Part shown: positions 35,695 to 43,672 of the stretch, piece after piece
Numbering within the stretch: the stretch's first letter is position 1
Layout: each line of letters opens with the position of its first letter
The notes under the pieces: generated by a model
What the model was told of the DNA's origin: nothing
The model's database searches: none
Seen by the model: the letters and a program-made list of their open reading frames with translations, nothing else
Translations under genes and position numbers: made by a program
Assembly (NCBI RefSeq): GCF_030053395.1
Contig: NZ_JASGBH010000001.1
Span: 62,001-126,000 of the forward strand
DNA length: 64,000 nt
Reading direction: 5' to 3'
Origin: Limnohabitans lacus
GTDB lineage: Bacteria > Pseudomonadota > Gammaproteobacteria > Burkholderiales > Burkholderiaceae_C

Positions 35695-35904
35695 TTATCT
35701 AAAAATAAGTTTCACAATATTTTTTTCGCTATCTTCGGCTAGTATCGACCCTCCTTTCTTTTGGACATCATGAAAATATTTGAAGTTGGAAATTGCCTGT
35801 CGAACAATATCGGCTCCGCTTACGTGGCGTTCAGCCGCCAAGTCTTTGAGCATTTCATAGTCTTTTTCAGATAAATTGAAAGATGTTTTGATAAGTTTGT
35901 TCAT
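35695..35904 (-). CDS. Ribbon-helix-helix DNA-binding protein
   Basis: A 69-residue protein beginning NKLIKTSFNLSEKDYEMLKD, then LAAERHVSGADIVRQAISNF, which is a CopG/Arc-type ribbon-helix-helix domain. The last third is variable. It is followed by the small membrane protein gene, so the pair may be a regulator plus effector; a toxin-antitoxin type arrangement is conceivable but the partner resembles no known toxin. It lies about 220 bases inside attR. Confidence 0.7.
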   Translation of the reverse strand: MNKLIKTSFNLSEKDYEMLKDLAAERHVSGADIVRQAISNFKYFHDVQKKGGSILAEDSEKNIVKLIFR

Positions 35905-36104
35905 GATTGGTGTCCAATTCAGCCTCGTGGATTAGAGGCTATATCTATCATATCAGTACAATGTATGTACGTCAACCATAAAGAAGGTGTATGCGGCAAG
36001 GTCTTCGGGGATGGTGGTGTTCTGGATGAGGTGCTACACTTGATGTTCACAGTTTTGTAACCTTCCGCACAGACGGAAAACGGTTTTCTGAGCGTGGGCA
36101 AGGG

Positions 36105-36144
36105 TTGGCGGAGTGCTGGCAAGCTCTCCCGTCCACTCCGCCAA
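36105..36144. repeat. Inverted repeat overlapping attR; rest of the gap is empty
   Basis: TTGGCGGAGTG (36105-36115) is the perfect reverse complement of CACTCCGCCAA (36134-36144), the end of attR, with an 18-base spacer. It may present the crossover core to the integrase. The remaining stretch 35905-36104 is without a credible gene; a GTACAATGTATGTAC dyad near 35954-35968 lies in front of the ribbon-helix-helix gene. Confidence 0.6.
36127..36144 (+). other. attR, right end of the integrated element
   Basis: Identical 18 bases to attL at 27790-27807; the following bases (AATAAAAAAGCCG) are host sequence. Confidence 0.88.
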
Positions 36145-36150
36145 AATAAA

Positions 36151-36180
36151 AAAGCCGCTGTAGCAATACAGCGGCTTTTT
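36151..36180 (+). terminator. Displaced host terminator of tRNA-Asp
   Basis: AAAGCCGCTGTA (36151-36162), GCAA loop, TACAGCGGCTTT (36167-36178), then TTT. It lies 7 bases past attR, where the tRNA terminator would be in the empty site. Confidence 0.85.
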
Positions 36181-36235
36181 TCATGTCCGATCCCAATGTT
36201 CAATGCTCATCGGGTGGGCGGAATAAGGATCTTCT

Positions 36236-36856
36236 TCAGGCGGTTTGCTTGTTGACATTTCGACCCGCGATCAACGCGGTGAAGAAACCGTTGAACCATT
36301 GCATGTTCACGGGCTTCGCCATGAAAACGGTGCCTTCAGGAAGCCCACCGCGTGTAGCAATGTCATCTTGTGACAATGCGGAAATGACCAAACAGGTCAT
36401 CCGGTTGAACTGAGTTGTCTGGCGCACAGTTCTTAAGAGTTCGAATCCGTCCACGCCAGGCATGTTCAGGTCGGCAATCAAGACGTCGGGGTTAATGCTG
36501 GCCATATCGATGAGGGCTTCCAAACCGGAAGACATGACCGTGCAGTCAACGGGTGTTTCGCAGCGGCTGCAGAAATCACGAATCATGTCGCGCGTCACAG
36601 CGTCATCTTCCACCAGCAACACTTTGAGTCGGCCTTCGCGGTGTTCGCTGGTCGACATCAACATATTGTGCTTTCGCTGGTACTCGCGAATTGACGGCAT
36701 GGAGATCCGTCGATGCCCCCCTTGGGTTTTCCAGGCTTGGAGTTCATTTTTCTCGACGAGTGTCTGGATCGTACCCACGGACAGTCCAAGCAATTTGGCT
36801 GCATACGTGGTGCCACAGTAGTCTTCGAGGGATTCTTGAGTGGTATGTGTTTGCAT
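36236..36856 (-). CDS. Response regulator with N-terminal excisionase/MerR-type HTH
   Basis: A 206-residue two-domain protein in unusual order. Residues 14-62 (YCGTTYAAKLLGLSVGTIQT, GGHRRISMPSIREY) form an excisionase/MerR-like winged helix that binds DNA; residues 77-198 are a receiver with acidic pair E83-D84-D85, phospho-acceptor D129 (VLIADLNMPG) and the lysine in FMAKPVN. Most regulators have the receiver first. No kinase lies beside it. It is the first host gene after attR, convergent with the element, and diverges from the acyl-CoA ligase across 204 AT-rich bases. Confidence 0.85.
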   Translation of the reverse strand: MQTHTTQESLEDYCGTTYAAKLLGLSVGTIQTLVEKNELQAWKTQGGHRRISMPSIREYQRKHNMLMSTSEHREGRLKVLLVEDDAVTRDMIRDFCSRCETPVDCTVMSSGLEALIDMASINPDVLIADLNMPGVDGFELLRTVRQTTQFNRMTCLVISALSQDDIATRGGLPEGTVFMAKPVNMQWFNGFFTALIAGRNVNKQTA

Positions 36857-37060
36857 GGCGCTATTTTATATTCAAATATTTCAACAATTTGTTAATTTAA
36901 TACCAAATAATTGAAAAAAAGACAATTTGAAACAAATGAATGGCGATTGAATGCGCTCATCGGCCATGAACTGGTCCCATCCGTGACAAAGGTCAGGTCG
37001 GCCAGACGGGGTCTGACGCGTAACATGCAATTTGAAACCGAAAAAAACAGGAGACTCCCG

Positions 37061-38776
37061 ATGCGTGCTCATGAAGCAGTCTGGCCGGCACGGCTGCCTT
37101 CCCATATTTCACCGCCAGTCACATCGCTGTGGATGAATTTAGCCATCAGTGCGATGCGCTACCCGAACAAGCCTGCCTTGGTCTACATGGGCAAGGTGTG
37201 GTCTTACGAAGATTTGCGAAACGCCGCCGAGACATTCGCGTCTTCCCTGCGCGGTTTGGGGGTGCAAGCGGGTGACCGCGTGATCTTGAACATGCAAAAC
37301 TGCCCGCAATTGGTCATTGCCCATTTCGCCATCTTGCGACTGGATGCCGTGGTGGTGCCGGTCAACCCGATGAACAAAGCCGAGGAGCTCAAGCACTACA
37401 TCATCGACCCCGACGCTCGGGTGGCGGTGACCACGGCCGATCTGGCCCCCGAATTGGCGCAGGCGAGCAATGCCTTGCCCTCAGAGCAACAGCTCCAGCA
37501 CCTGGTGGTCACGCAGTTTTCTGATGTTTTCGATGCCCAGGCGCTGACGTCCGCTGATTTGCCAGACGCCTGGCGTTCCTGGTTGCTGCCTCTGCGTGAT
37601 TTGCCCAAGCTCGATGCAGGGCAGTCCCATGCTTGGCAGGCTTTGATGGCCCAAGGCCGTGCTGCAGACTTGCCCCCGGTGCAAGCGGGGTCTGAGGATC
37701 TGGCCATCTTGCCCTACACCAGCGGCACCACGGGCCTGCCCAAAGGCTGCATGCACACCCACGGCACGATCATGCACAACGCCATGGCGGCAGGCTTGTG
37801 GGTCAACGGCACGCCCGAAAATGTGACCTTGTGTGTGGTGCCCATGTTCCACATCACGGGCATGGTCAGCGTGATGCATGCGAGCATTTTCATTGGGGCC
37901 AGTCTGGTCATCATGCCGCGCTGGGACCGCGATGTGGCCGGCCAGTTGATCTCCAAATGGCGCGTCACGCATTGGACGAACATTCCGACCATGGTGATCG
38001 ATTTGCTGGGCAGCCCGAATTTGAGCGCCTACGATTTGAGCAGTCTGGTCAACATTGGCGGCGGCGGCGCGGCCATGCCCGAGGCCGTGGCTCAGCGCCT
38101 GCTGGACCAGTTTGGTTTGCGCTACATCGAAGGCTATGGCCTGACCGAAACGGCAGCCCCCTCGCACACCAACCCGCCCGATGCGCCCAAGAAACAATGT
38201 CTGGGCATCCCGATCCTCAGTGTGGCGTCGCGCATCGTCGATCCCGAAACGCTGGTCGAGTTGCCGCAGGGCGAGTCGGGTGAAATCGTGATCAGTGGCC
38301 CCCAAGTTTTCAAAGGTTATTGGAAACGCCCAGATGCAACGGCCAGCGCATTTTTTGAGCGCGACGGTTTGCGGTTTTTCCGCTCGGGCGACATGGGGCG
38401 CATCGATGAGGAGGGTTACTTCTTCATGACCGATCGCCTCAAGCGCATGATCAATGCCAGCGGCTTCAAAGTGTGGCCTGCCGAGGTCGAGGCCTTGATG
38501 TTCCGTCACCCCGCCATCCAGGAAGCCTGCATCATTTCGACGCGCGATGCGTACCGGGGTGAGTCGGTCAAAGCCGTGGTGGTGCTGCGGCAAGACCGCA
38601 AAGGTCAAGTGTCAGAGCAAGACATCATTGACTGGTGCCGCGACAACATGGCGGTCTACAAAATGCCCCGTGTGGTGAGTTTTGTGGACGCATTGCCCAA
38701 GAGCGGCAGCGGCAAGGTGATGTGGCGCGCTTTGCAAGAGGCCGAAATGGCGGCCACATCTGAGGCACCCCACTGA
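37061..38776 (+). CDS. Long-chain-type acyl-CoA ligase (AMP-forming)
   Basis: A 571-residue ANL-family enzyme. ILPYTSGTTGLPKGCMHTHG is the ATP-binding loop, IEGYGLTETAAPSHTNPP the A5 motif, FRSGDMGRIDEEGYFFMTDR the A7/A8 region, and KSGSGKVMWR holds the catalytic lysine. It should activate a fatty or other acyl acid to acyl-CoA. AGGAG 7 bases before the ATG at 37061 decides the start against longer frames. Its stop overlaps the next start (TGATG), so the luciferase-like monooxygenase is translated with it. Confidence 0.88.
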   Translation: MRAHEAVWPARLPSHISPPVTSLWMNLAISAMRYPNKPALVYMGKVWSYEDLRNAAETFASSLRGLGVQAGDRVILNMQNCPQLVIAHFAILRLDAVVVPVNPMNKAEELKHYIIDPDARVAVTTADLAPELAQASNALPSEQQLQHLVVTQFSDVFDAQALTSADLPDAWRSWLLPLRDLPKLDAGQSHAWQALMAQGRAADLPPVQAGSEDLAILPYTSGTTGLPKGCMHTHGTIMHNAMAAGLWVNGTPENVTLCVVPMFHITGMVSVMHASIFIGASLVIMPRWDRDVAGQLISKWRVTHWTNIPTMVIDLLGSPNLSAYDLSSLVNIGGGGAAMPEAVAQRLLDQFGLRYIEGYGLTETAAPSHTNPPDAPKKQCLGIPILSVASRIVDPETLVELPQGESGEIVISGPQVFKGYWKRPDATASAFFERDGLRFFRSGDMGRIDEEGYFFMTDRLKRMINASGFKVWPAEVEALMFRHPAIQEACIISTRDAYRGESVKAVVVLRQDRKGQVSEQDIIDWCRDNMAVYKMPRVVSFVDALPKSGSGKVMWRALQEAEMAATSEAPH

Positions 38777-39786
38777 TGCCCATCAAGCTTTCGATCCTGG
38801 ACCAATCGGCTGCGGCGTTGGGGCGTGGGCAAGATGCCACCATTCGGCAAACCCTGGCGCTGGCTGAAAAGGCAGAGGCCTGGGGCTATCACCGCTTTTG
38901 GGTGAGCGAGCACCACAGCCACCCCAGCATCATTGGTACCGCCCCGGAGGTGCTGATGGCCGCGATTGCGGCGCGCACCCAGCGGATTCGCTTGGGTAGC
39001 GCTGGCGTGATGCTGCCGCACTACGCGGCGCTCAAAGTGGCCGAGCAGTTTCGTGTGCTGGATGCCTTGGCGCCTGGACGCATCGATTTGGGTGTGGGCC
39101 GAGCCCCCGGCAGCGATGGGCGCACCGCGCAGCTGCTCAACCCTGACCGGCATGCATCCGAGCGATTTCCGCAGCAAGTGATGGAATTGCAAGCCTGGAT
39201 TCAAGGCCAGAACTTGCCCCCAGGGCACCCGGGGCACAACGTGTATGCCTATCCGCAGTCAGAGACATCGCCCGACATCTGGATGCTCGGCAGCTCGGAT
39301 TACGGCGCCCAATTGGCCGCGCACCTGGGCTTGCCGTATGCCTTTGCTTATTTCATCACCGATGGGCAGGGCGCAGACGAAGCTTTGCAGCTGTACCGCG
39401 AAACCTTTCGGCCCAGTGCCGCGCTTTCAAAGCCTGCTGCCACCGTGTGCGTATGGGCCTTGGCCGCCGACACGGACGAAGAGGCCTTGCGATTGTTCGA
39501 GAGCCGTGCACGCTGGAAGATGGACCGCAACCTGGGCCGCATCGGCCCCTTGCTGGCACCCGAAGAAGCGGCGCGTGATTACAGCCCTGCCGAGCAATTG
39601 GCGCTGGAGCGCCTGCGTGAAGGGGCTTTGATTGGTTCGCCAGCCACTTTGGGCCGCAAACTGCGCCAGTTGGCAGCGCGTCTGGACGTTGATGAGCTGG
39701 TGTTGATCACCTGGACGCATGACCCTGCAGCACAAATGCGTTCTTATGAATTGCTCGCCCAAGAATTTGCTTTGGCGGCAAACTGA
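38776..39786 (+). CDS. Luciferase-like flavin-dependent monooxygenase (LLM class)
   Basis: A 336-residue TIM-barrel flavoenzyme. Typical segments are LALAEKAEAWGYHRFWVSEH, IAARTQRIRLGSAGVMLPHY, RIDLGVGRAPGSDG and WMLGSSDYGAQLAAHLGLPY, matching the YhbW-type group. These enzymes use reduced flavin and oxygen on varied substrates; the substrate here is unknown. One-base overlap with the acyl-CoA ligase suggests the two act together, for instance on an acid that is oxygenated and then activated, but this is inference. Confidence 0.88.
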   Translation: MPIKLSILDQSAAALGRGQDATIRQTLALAEKAEAWGYHRFWVSEHHSHPSIIGTAPEVLMAAIAARTQRIRLGSAGVMLPHYAALKVAEQFRVLDALAPGRIDLGVGRAPGSDGRTAQLLNPDRHASERFPQQVMELQAWIQGQNLPPGHPGHNVYAYPQSETSPDIWMLGSSDYGAQLAAHLGLPYAFAYFITDGQGADEALQLYRETFRPSAALSKPAATVCVWALAADTDEEALRLFESRARWKMDRNLGRIGPLLAPEEAARDYSPAEQLALERLREGALIGSPATLGRKLRQLAARLDVDELVLITWTHDPAAQMRSYELLAQEFALAAN

Positions 39787-39819
39787 CAAACTTTGTTGAA
39801 TTAACCCGAGGAATTTGTG

Positions 39820-40839
39820 ATGTTCACCACCGCGATCGCTGGCAGCTTGCCCAAACCCGCCTGGCTGGCCGAGACCGAAAAACTTTGGCCCCAGTGGACC
39901 ACCCAGGGCCCTGAGTTGCAGCAAGCCAAGGCCGATGCCACGTTGTTGTGGATCAAGGCGCAGGAAGACGCAGGCTTGGATGTGATTGGCGACGGCGAGC
40001 AAGCCCGCCAGCACTTTGTGCACGGCTTTGTCGAGCAGGTCGAGGGCATCGACTTTGTGAACAAGGTCACCATGGGCATCCGCAACAACCGCTACGACGC
40101 GCAGGTGCCCCAGGTCATTGCGCCGTTGCGCCTGAAGGGCCGTGTGCATGCCTTCGAAGCCCAACTGGCCCGTGCCCACACCAAGAAAAAACTCAAATTC
40201 ACCTTGCCTGGCCCGATGACGATTGTGGACACCGTGGCCGACCGCTTTTATGGCGACAAGGTCAAGATGGCCATGGCCTTTGCCGAGCTGCTGAACCAAG
40301 AAGCGCTGGCGCTGCAAGCCGACGGCGTGGACATCATCCAGTTCGACGAGCCCGCTTTCAACGTCTACATGGACGAAGCGGCCGACTGGGGTGTGAAGGC
40401 GTTGGAGGTGGCTGCACGGGGCCTGACCTGTACCACGGCCGTGCACATTTGCTACGGCTACGGCATCGAAGCCAACAACAAATGGAAAGAGACGCTGGGC
40501 CACGAATGGCGCCAGTACGAAAAGGTGTTCCCGGCCCTGGCTAAAAGCAGCATCCAGCAGGTCAGTTTGGAGTGCATGCACTCGCATGTGCCGATGGAGA
40601 TGATGAAGTTACTGGAAGGCAAAGACGTGATGGTGGGCGTGATCGATGTGGCCAACCCCGTGATCGAGACGGCCGAAGAAATCGCCGACACGATTGGCCG
40701 CGCCTTGCAGTTCGTGCCCAAGAACCGCCTGATCGCCTGCACCAACTGCGGCTTGGCCCCCATGAGCCGAGCGGTGGCCGAGGCCAAACTCAAGGCTCTG
40801 GCCGAAGGCGCCCAGCTGGCCAGCCAGCGCTATGCCTGA
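39820..40839 (+). CDS. Core-MetE methionine synthase, MesD-like
   Basis: A 339-residue protein equal to the C-terminal catalytic half of cobalamin-independent methionine synthase, without the N-terminal half. Zinc-type ligands are H209 and C211 (VHICYGYG) and a C-terminal cysteine in CTNCGLAP (C307/C310). AGSLPKPAWL and LPGPMTIVDTVAD are characteristic. The overall pattern resembles MesD, a folate-independent methionine synthase that works with MesX; no MesX gene is in this window. GAGGA lies 7 bases before the ATG at 39820 (a GTG one codon earlier is weaker). The methyl donor is unknown. Confidence 0.8.
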   Translation: MFTTAIAGSLPKPAWLAETEKLWPQWTTQGPELQQAKADATLLWIKAQEDAGLDVIGDGEQARQHFVHGFVEQVEGIDFVNKVTMGIRNNRYDAQVPQVIAPLRLKGRVHAFEAQLARAHTKKKLKFTLPGPMTIVDTVADRFYGDKVKMAMAFAELLNQEALALQADGVDIIQFDEPAFNVYMDEAADWGVKALEVAARGLTCTTAVHICYGYGIEANNKWKETLGHEWRQYEKVFPALAKSSIQQVSLECMHSHVPMEMMKLLEGKDVMVGVIDVANPVIETAEEIADTIGRALQFVPKNRLIACTNCGLAPMSRAVAEAKLKALAEGAQLASQRYA

Positions 40840-40865
40840 AACGGAGCCTCAAGCCCTGCCTGACT

Positions 40866-41306
40866 TTACGCCGCGAGGGCGATGTCGTCGGGCATGCTGA
40901 GCACACCGGTGACGGGGTCGTAACCGGTTTTTCTCAGGTGCAGCGCCAAGGCAGCATCCATCGATTGCGCGTGGTTTGCAAACCATTGGCCCAGTTCGGC
41001 GGCCATCTTGCGGATGGTGGCCAGATCGCCGGACTCGCCTGCAGTCAGCCCTTCATGCATCACTTGCAGCACCACCTTGTGTTGCGTGCTGTGGAGGTGG
41101 GCCGATGAAAAGGCCGTGGCGTTCATCCACCGGTCTTCCTGCTCAAAAACGCGTGCCGTGTGTGTGAACAGGCGGCGCCAGTGTTCCACCAGCCGGGCAT
41201 CGTTGGCTTCATGCGCCCAATCCAGCAGTTCGACGAATGTCCGACGGCCATCGTCCATGGCGGGCATGTCCAGCGAGAGGGCGTCGCTCCATCGCAATCG
41301 GGTCAT
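40866..41306 (-). CDS. Hemerythrin-like protein with degenerate iron site
   Basis: A 146-residue four-helix protein of the bacteriohemerythrin family. The ligands E57 (FEQEDRWM), H72 and H76 (HSTQH), H112 and D117 are present, but the first-helix His is Arg (DDGRRTF, residues 18-24) and the second (the His of the usual HF..EE) is Val53. Thus two of five histidines are lost and one iron is probably not held normally. The fold may keep another role, such as structural or mono-metal binding. It is convergent with the methionine synthase gene. Confidence 0.8.
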   Translation of the reverse strand: MTRLRWSDALSLDMPAMDDGRRTFVELLDWAHEANDARLVEHWRRLFTHTARVFEQEDRWMNATAFSSAHLHSTQHKVVLQVMHEGLTAGESGDLATIRKMAAELGQWFANHAQSMDAALALHLRKTGYDPVTGVLSMPDDIALAA

Positions 41307-41480
41307 GGTGTGCTCCAGCAGACCGGATGTGGCCTGTGCTGATCAGCTTAAAGCAGGGGTGAGCAGCGGTTTTTGATCCACATCAGTGCCAGCCCTGATC
41401 GGTCGCTCACGTCGCCTTGATGGTGCATGGGGCAGCGCTGGGGCGTTATGCTTGCAGTCTTTGCCCGTTTCCTCCAGCGT

Positions 41481-42233
41481 ATGCCTCAAAACACCCTGCC
41501 TCCGCCACTGACCGCCCCTGAGCAGCTCAATGCCGCCTTGCACGCGCAAGGCTTTGCCGTGCTGAGCGCCGCCAGTGTGGGGGCCTTGGCAGGGATCCGC
41601 GCGGAGGACCTGCGGGCCTTGGAGTCCAGCTGGGACGATCTGCCGCCCGATCAGCACCTCAAGGATGGTGGGCGTTACCGCCGCCGCCGTCACGCCAGTT
41701 TTGAAGTCACTTCGCAGAATTTGTCCGCTGTGCCGCACCGCGCCCATTGGCAGCCGCTGTCTTACAACGCTTTGCACGGCGGCATGCAGCGCTGGTTTGA
41801 CCCGATGGCGTCCGATGTGGTGGCACAAACGGCGTGGTCTTCATTGCTGCGCTGGCTGGCCCGTGTGGCCTCGGACGCGCAAGGTGCGCAGACTTGGTTC
41901 ACCGAAGCGCACCAGTTTCGCATCGACACCACCGATGGCATTGGCAGGCCCACGCCCGAGGGCGCACACCGAGATGGTGTGAACTGGGTGGCGGTGTTTT
42001 TGGTGGGACGCCACGGCATTAAAGGCGGCGAGACCCGTGTGTTTGATGTGGACAGCCCGAGGGGACAGCGCTTCACGCTCAGCGAGCCCTGGTCGCTGTT
42101 GTTGATGGACGATACCCGGGTGATCCATGAAACCACGCCCATCCAGCCTGAGCAGGCTGGTGGCTGGCGCGACACCCTGGTGATCACCTTGCGCTCGGGT
42201 GGCTTTTTGGACGATCCGGTGGTGAAGTCGTAA
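41481..42233 (+). CDS. 2-oxoglutarate/Fe(II) dioxygenase family protein
   Basis: About 250 residues. The iron triad is H163-x-D165 (GAHRDGVNW) and H216 (RVIHETTP); R230 (GGWRDTLVITLR) fits the 2-oxoglutarate anchor. The GGETRVFD turn and sequence layout match the 2OG-Fe_Oxy_2 family that includes free amino-acid hydroxylases. Substrate is unknown. The start is uncertain: ATG at 41481 is chosen, ATG at 41448 or an earlier one is possible and none has a good ribosome binding site. Confidence 0.78.
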   Translation: MPQNTLPPPLTAPEQLNAALHAQGFAVLSAASVGALAGIRAEDLRALESSWDDLPPDQHLKDGGRYRRRRHASFEVTSQNLSAVPHRAHWQPLSYNALHGGMQRWFDPMASDVVAQTAWSSLLRWLARVASDAQGAQTWFTEAHQFRIDTTDGIGRPTPEGAHRDGVNWVAVFLVGRHGIKGGETRVFDVDSPRGQRFTLSEPWSLLLMDDTRVIHETTPIQPEQAGGWRDTLVITLRSGGFLDDPVVKS

Positions 42234-42302
42234 GTCAGGGCAACGGCGCGCAGCAGGTTGGTGGCTTTAGCTCCGTCGTGAACCTGCGACAAGGTCAATG
42301 CC

Positions 42303-42363
42303 GGTCGGAGCGCAAGCGCCGACCTACAAGACTGTTTGCAGGTCGGAGGCTTTAGGCCCCGAC
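42303..42363. repeat. Second family of REP-like hairpins
   Basis: GGTCGG...CCGACC (42303-42324) and GTCGG...CCGAC (42342-42363) are two hairpins of similar sequence; a third degenerate copy lies near 42270-42288. They fill the gap between the dioxygenase and the thiolase stop. Confidence 0.6.
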
Positions 42364-42368
42364 AGCAC

Positions 42369-43553
42369 TCACATGCGCTCGAAAATCGCAGCGATGCCCT
42401 GACCGCCACCAATGCACATGGTCACCAGGGCGTAGCGGCCGTTCACGCGTTGCAGTTCGTGGATGGCTTTGACGGTGATGAGTGCGCCTGTGGCACCAAT
42501 CGGGTGGCCCAAGGAGATGCCCGAGCCGTTGGGGTTGACTTTGGCAGGGTCCAGGCCCAGCTCACGGGTCACGGCGCAAGCTTGTGCGGCAAAAGCTTCG
42601 TTGGCTTCGATCACGTCCAGGTCGTTGACCGTCAAGCCGGTTTTCTTGAGAACGGCTTGCGTGGCCGAGATGGGGCCCACGCCCATGATCTTCGGGTCCA
42701 GACCGGTGTGGGCATAACCCACCAGGCGGGCCAGGGGCTTGGCGCCACGCGCTTTGGCAGCGCCGGCTTCCATCAGCACCACCGCTGCAGCCGCGTCGTT
42801 GATGCCCGAGGCGTTGCCGGCCGTCACGGTGCCGTTTTCTTTCACGAACACCGGCTTGAGTTTGGCCATGTCTTCGAGCTTGCAGCCAGCGCGGAAGTGC
42901 TCGTCGGTGGCGTAGGCGATCTCCCCCTTTTTGCTCTTGAGCATCACGGGCACGATCTGGTCTTTGAAGTAACCGGCGGCCGTGGCACGCTCGGCGCGGT
43001 TGTGGCTTTCCACGGCCAGTGCGTCTTGCATTTCGCGGGTGATGCCGTATTTGGCGGCCACGTTCTCTGCCGTCACACCCATGTGGATGGTGTGGAAGGG
43101 GTCGTGCAAGGCGCCGAGCACCATGTCCACCATCTTGGCGTCACCCATTCGGGCACCCCAGCGGGCGCTCAAGCTGGCGTAGGGGCCACGGCTCATGTTT
43201 TCAGCGCCACCACCGATGGCGATGTCGGTATCGCCCAGCAAGATCGATTGGCTGGCGCTCACGATGGCCTGCAGGCCCGAGCCGCACAGGCGGTTGACGT
43301 TGAACGCGGGGGTGCCTTCGGCGCAGCCGCCGTTGATGGCCGCCACGCGAGACAGGTACATGTCCTTGGGTTCGGTGTTGACCACATGGCCAAACACCAC
43401 ATGGCCCACGTCTTTGCCCTCCGTGCCCGCGCGGGCCAAGGCCTCGCGCACGACCAATGCGGCCAGCTCGGTGGGTGGGGTGTCCTTCAGGCTGCCGCCA
43501 TAAGTACCAATGGCGGTGCGCACACCGCTGACAACAACAACTTCACGGCTCAT
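42369..43553 (-). CDS. Beta-ketothiolase (acetyl-CoA acyltransferase, BktB-like)
   Basis: A 394-residue thiolase. The acylated cysteine is in NVNRLCGSGLQAIVSA, the histidine in GSGISLGHPIGATGA, and the base cysteine in VTMCIGGGQGIA. It either condenses acyl-CoAs with acetyl-CoA or cleaves 3-ketoacyl-CoA. Sequence style is close to BktB of polyhydroxyalkanoate producers, but no PHA genes are in the window. The ATG at 43553 with GGAG upstream is chosen over one five codons earlier. Confidence 0.92.
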   Translation of the reverse strand: MSREVVVVSGVRTAIGTYGGSLKDTPPTELAALVVREALARAGTEGKDVGHVVFGHVVNTEPKDMYLSRVAAINGGCAEGTPAFNVNRLCGSGLQAIVSASQSILLGDTDIAIGGGAENMSRGPYASLSARWGARMGDAKMVDMVLGALHDPFHTIHMGVTAENVAAKYGITREMQDALAVESHNRAERATAAGYFKDQIVPVMLKSKKGEIAYATDEHFRAGCKLEDMAKLKPVFVKENGTVTAGNASGINDAAAAVVLMEAGAAKARGAKPLARLVGYAHTGLDPKIMGVGPISATQAVLKKTGLTVNDLDVIEANEAFAAQACAVTRELGLDPAKVNPNGSGISLGHPIGATGALITVKAIHELQRVNGRYALVTMCIGGGQGIAAIFERM

Positions 43554-43672
43554 GGGGGAGGTCTCCAAGATAAAAGAAATAAAAAAGGGTCTAGGCCATC
43601 AACACCTCAGTGTCAGGGCCAATCGCTACATTCAGCTGACAGGCGTCTTCCGGTGCGGGCTCCGGTGGGGGC

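Larger units (their letters stand above)
27790..36144. mobile_element. Integrative mobilizable element in tRNA-Asp (plasmid-like)
   Basis: About 8.3 kb between 18-bp direct repeats. A tyrosine integrase lies next to attL, reading away from the tRNA. The element also has a RepL-like replication gene with iterons, an XRE regulator, an oriT-like region, a small mobilization protein and a MOBQ relaxase, but no type IV secretion genes, so transfer would need a helper. Base composition of the cargo (29.7-33.5 and 35.3-36.0 kb) is visibly AT-rich compared with the host genes. The presence of both a replicon and an integrase suggests a mobilizable plasmid that acquired or always had an integration module. 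Confidence 0.85.

Noticed and set aside
27790..36144. Considered as a prophage
   Set aside because: No capsid, terminase, portal, tail or lysis genes; relaxase and replicon indicate a plasmid-type element.
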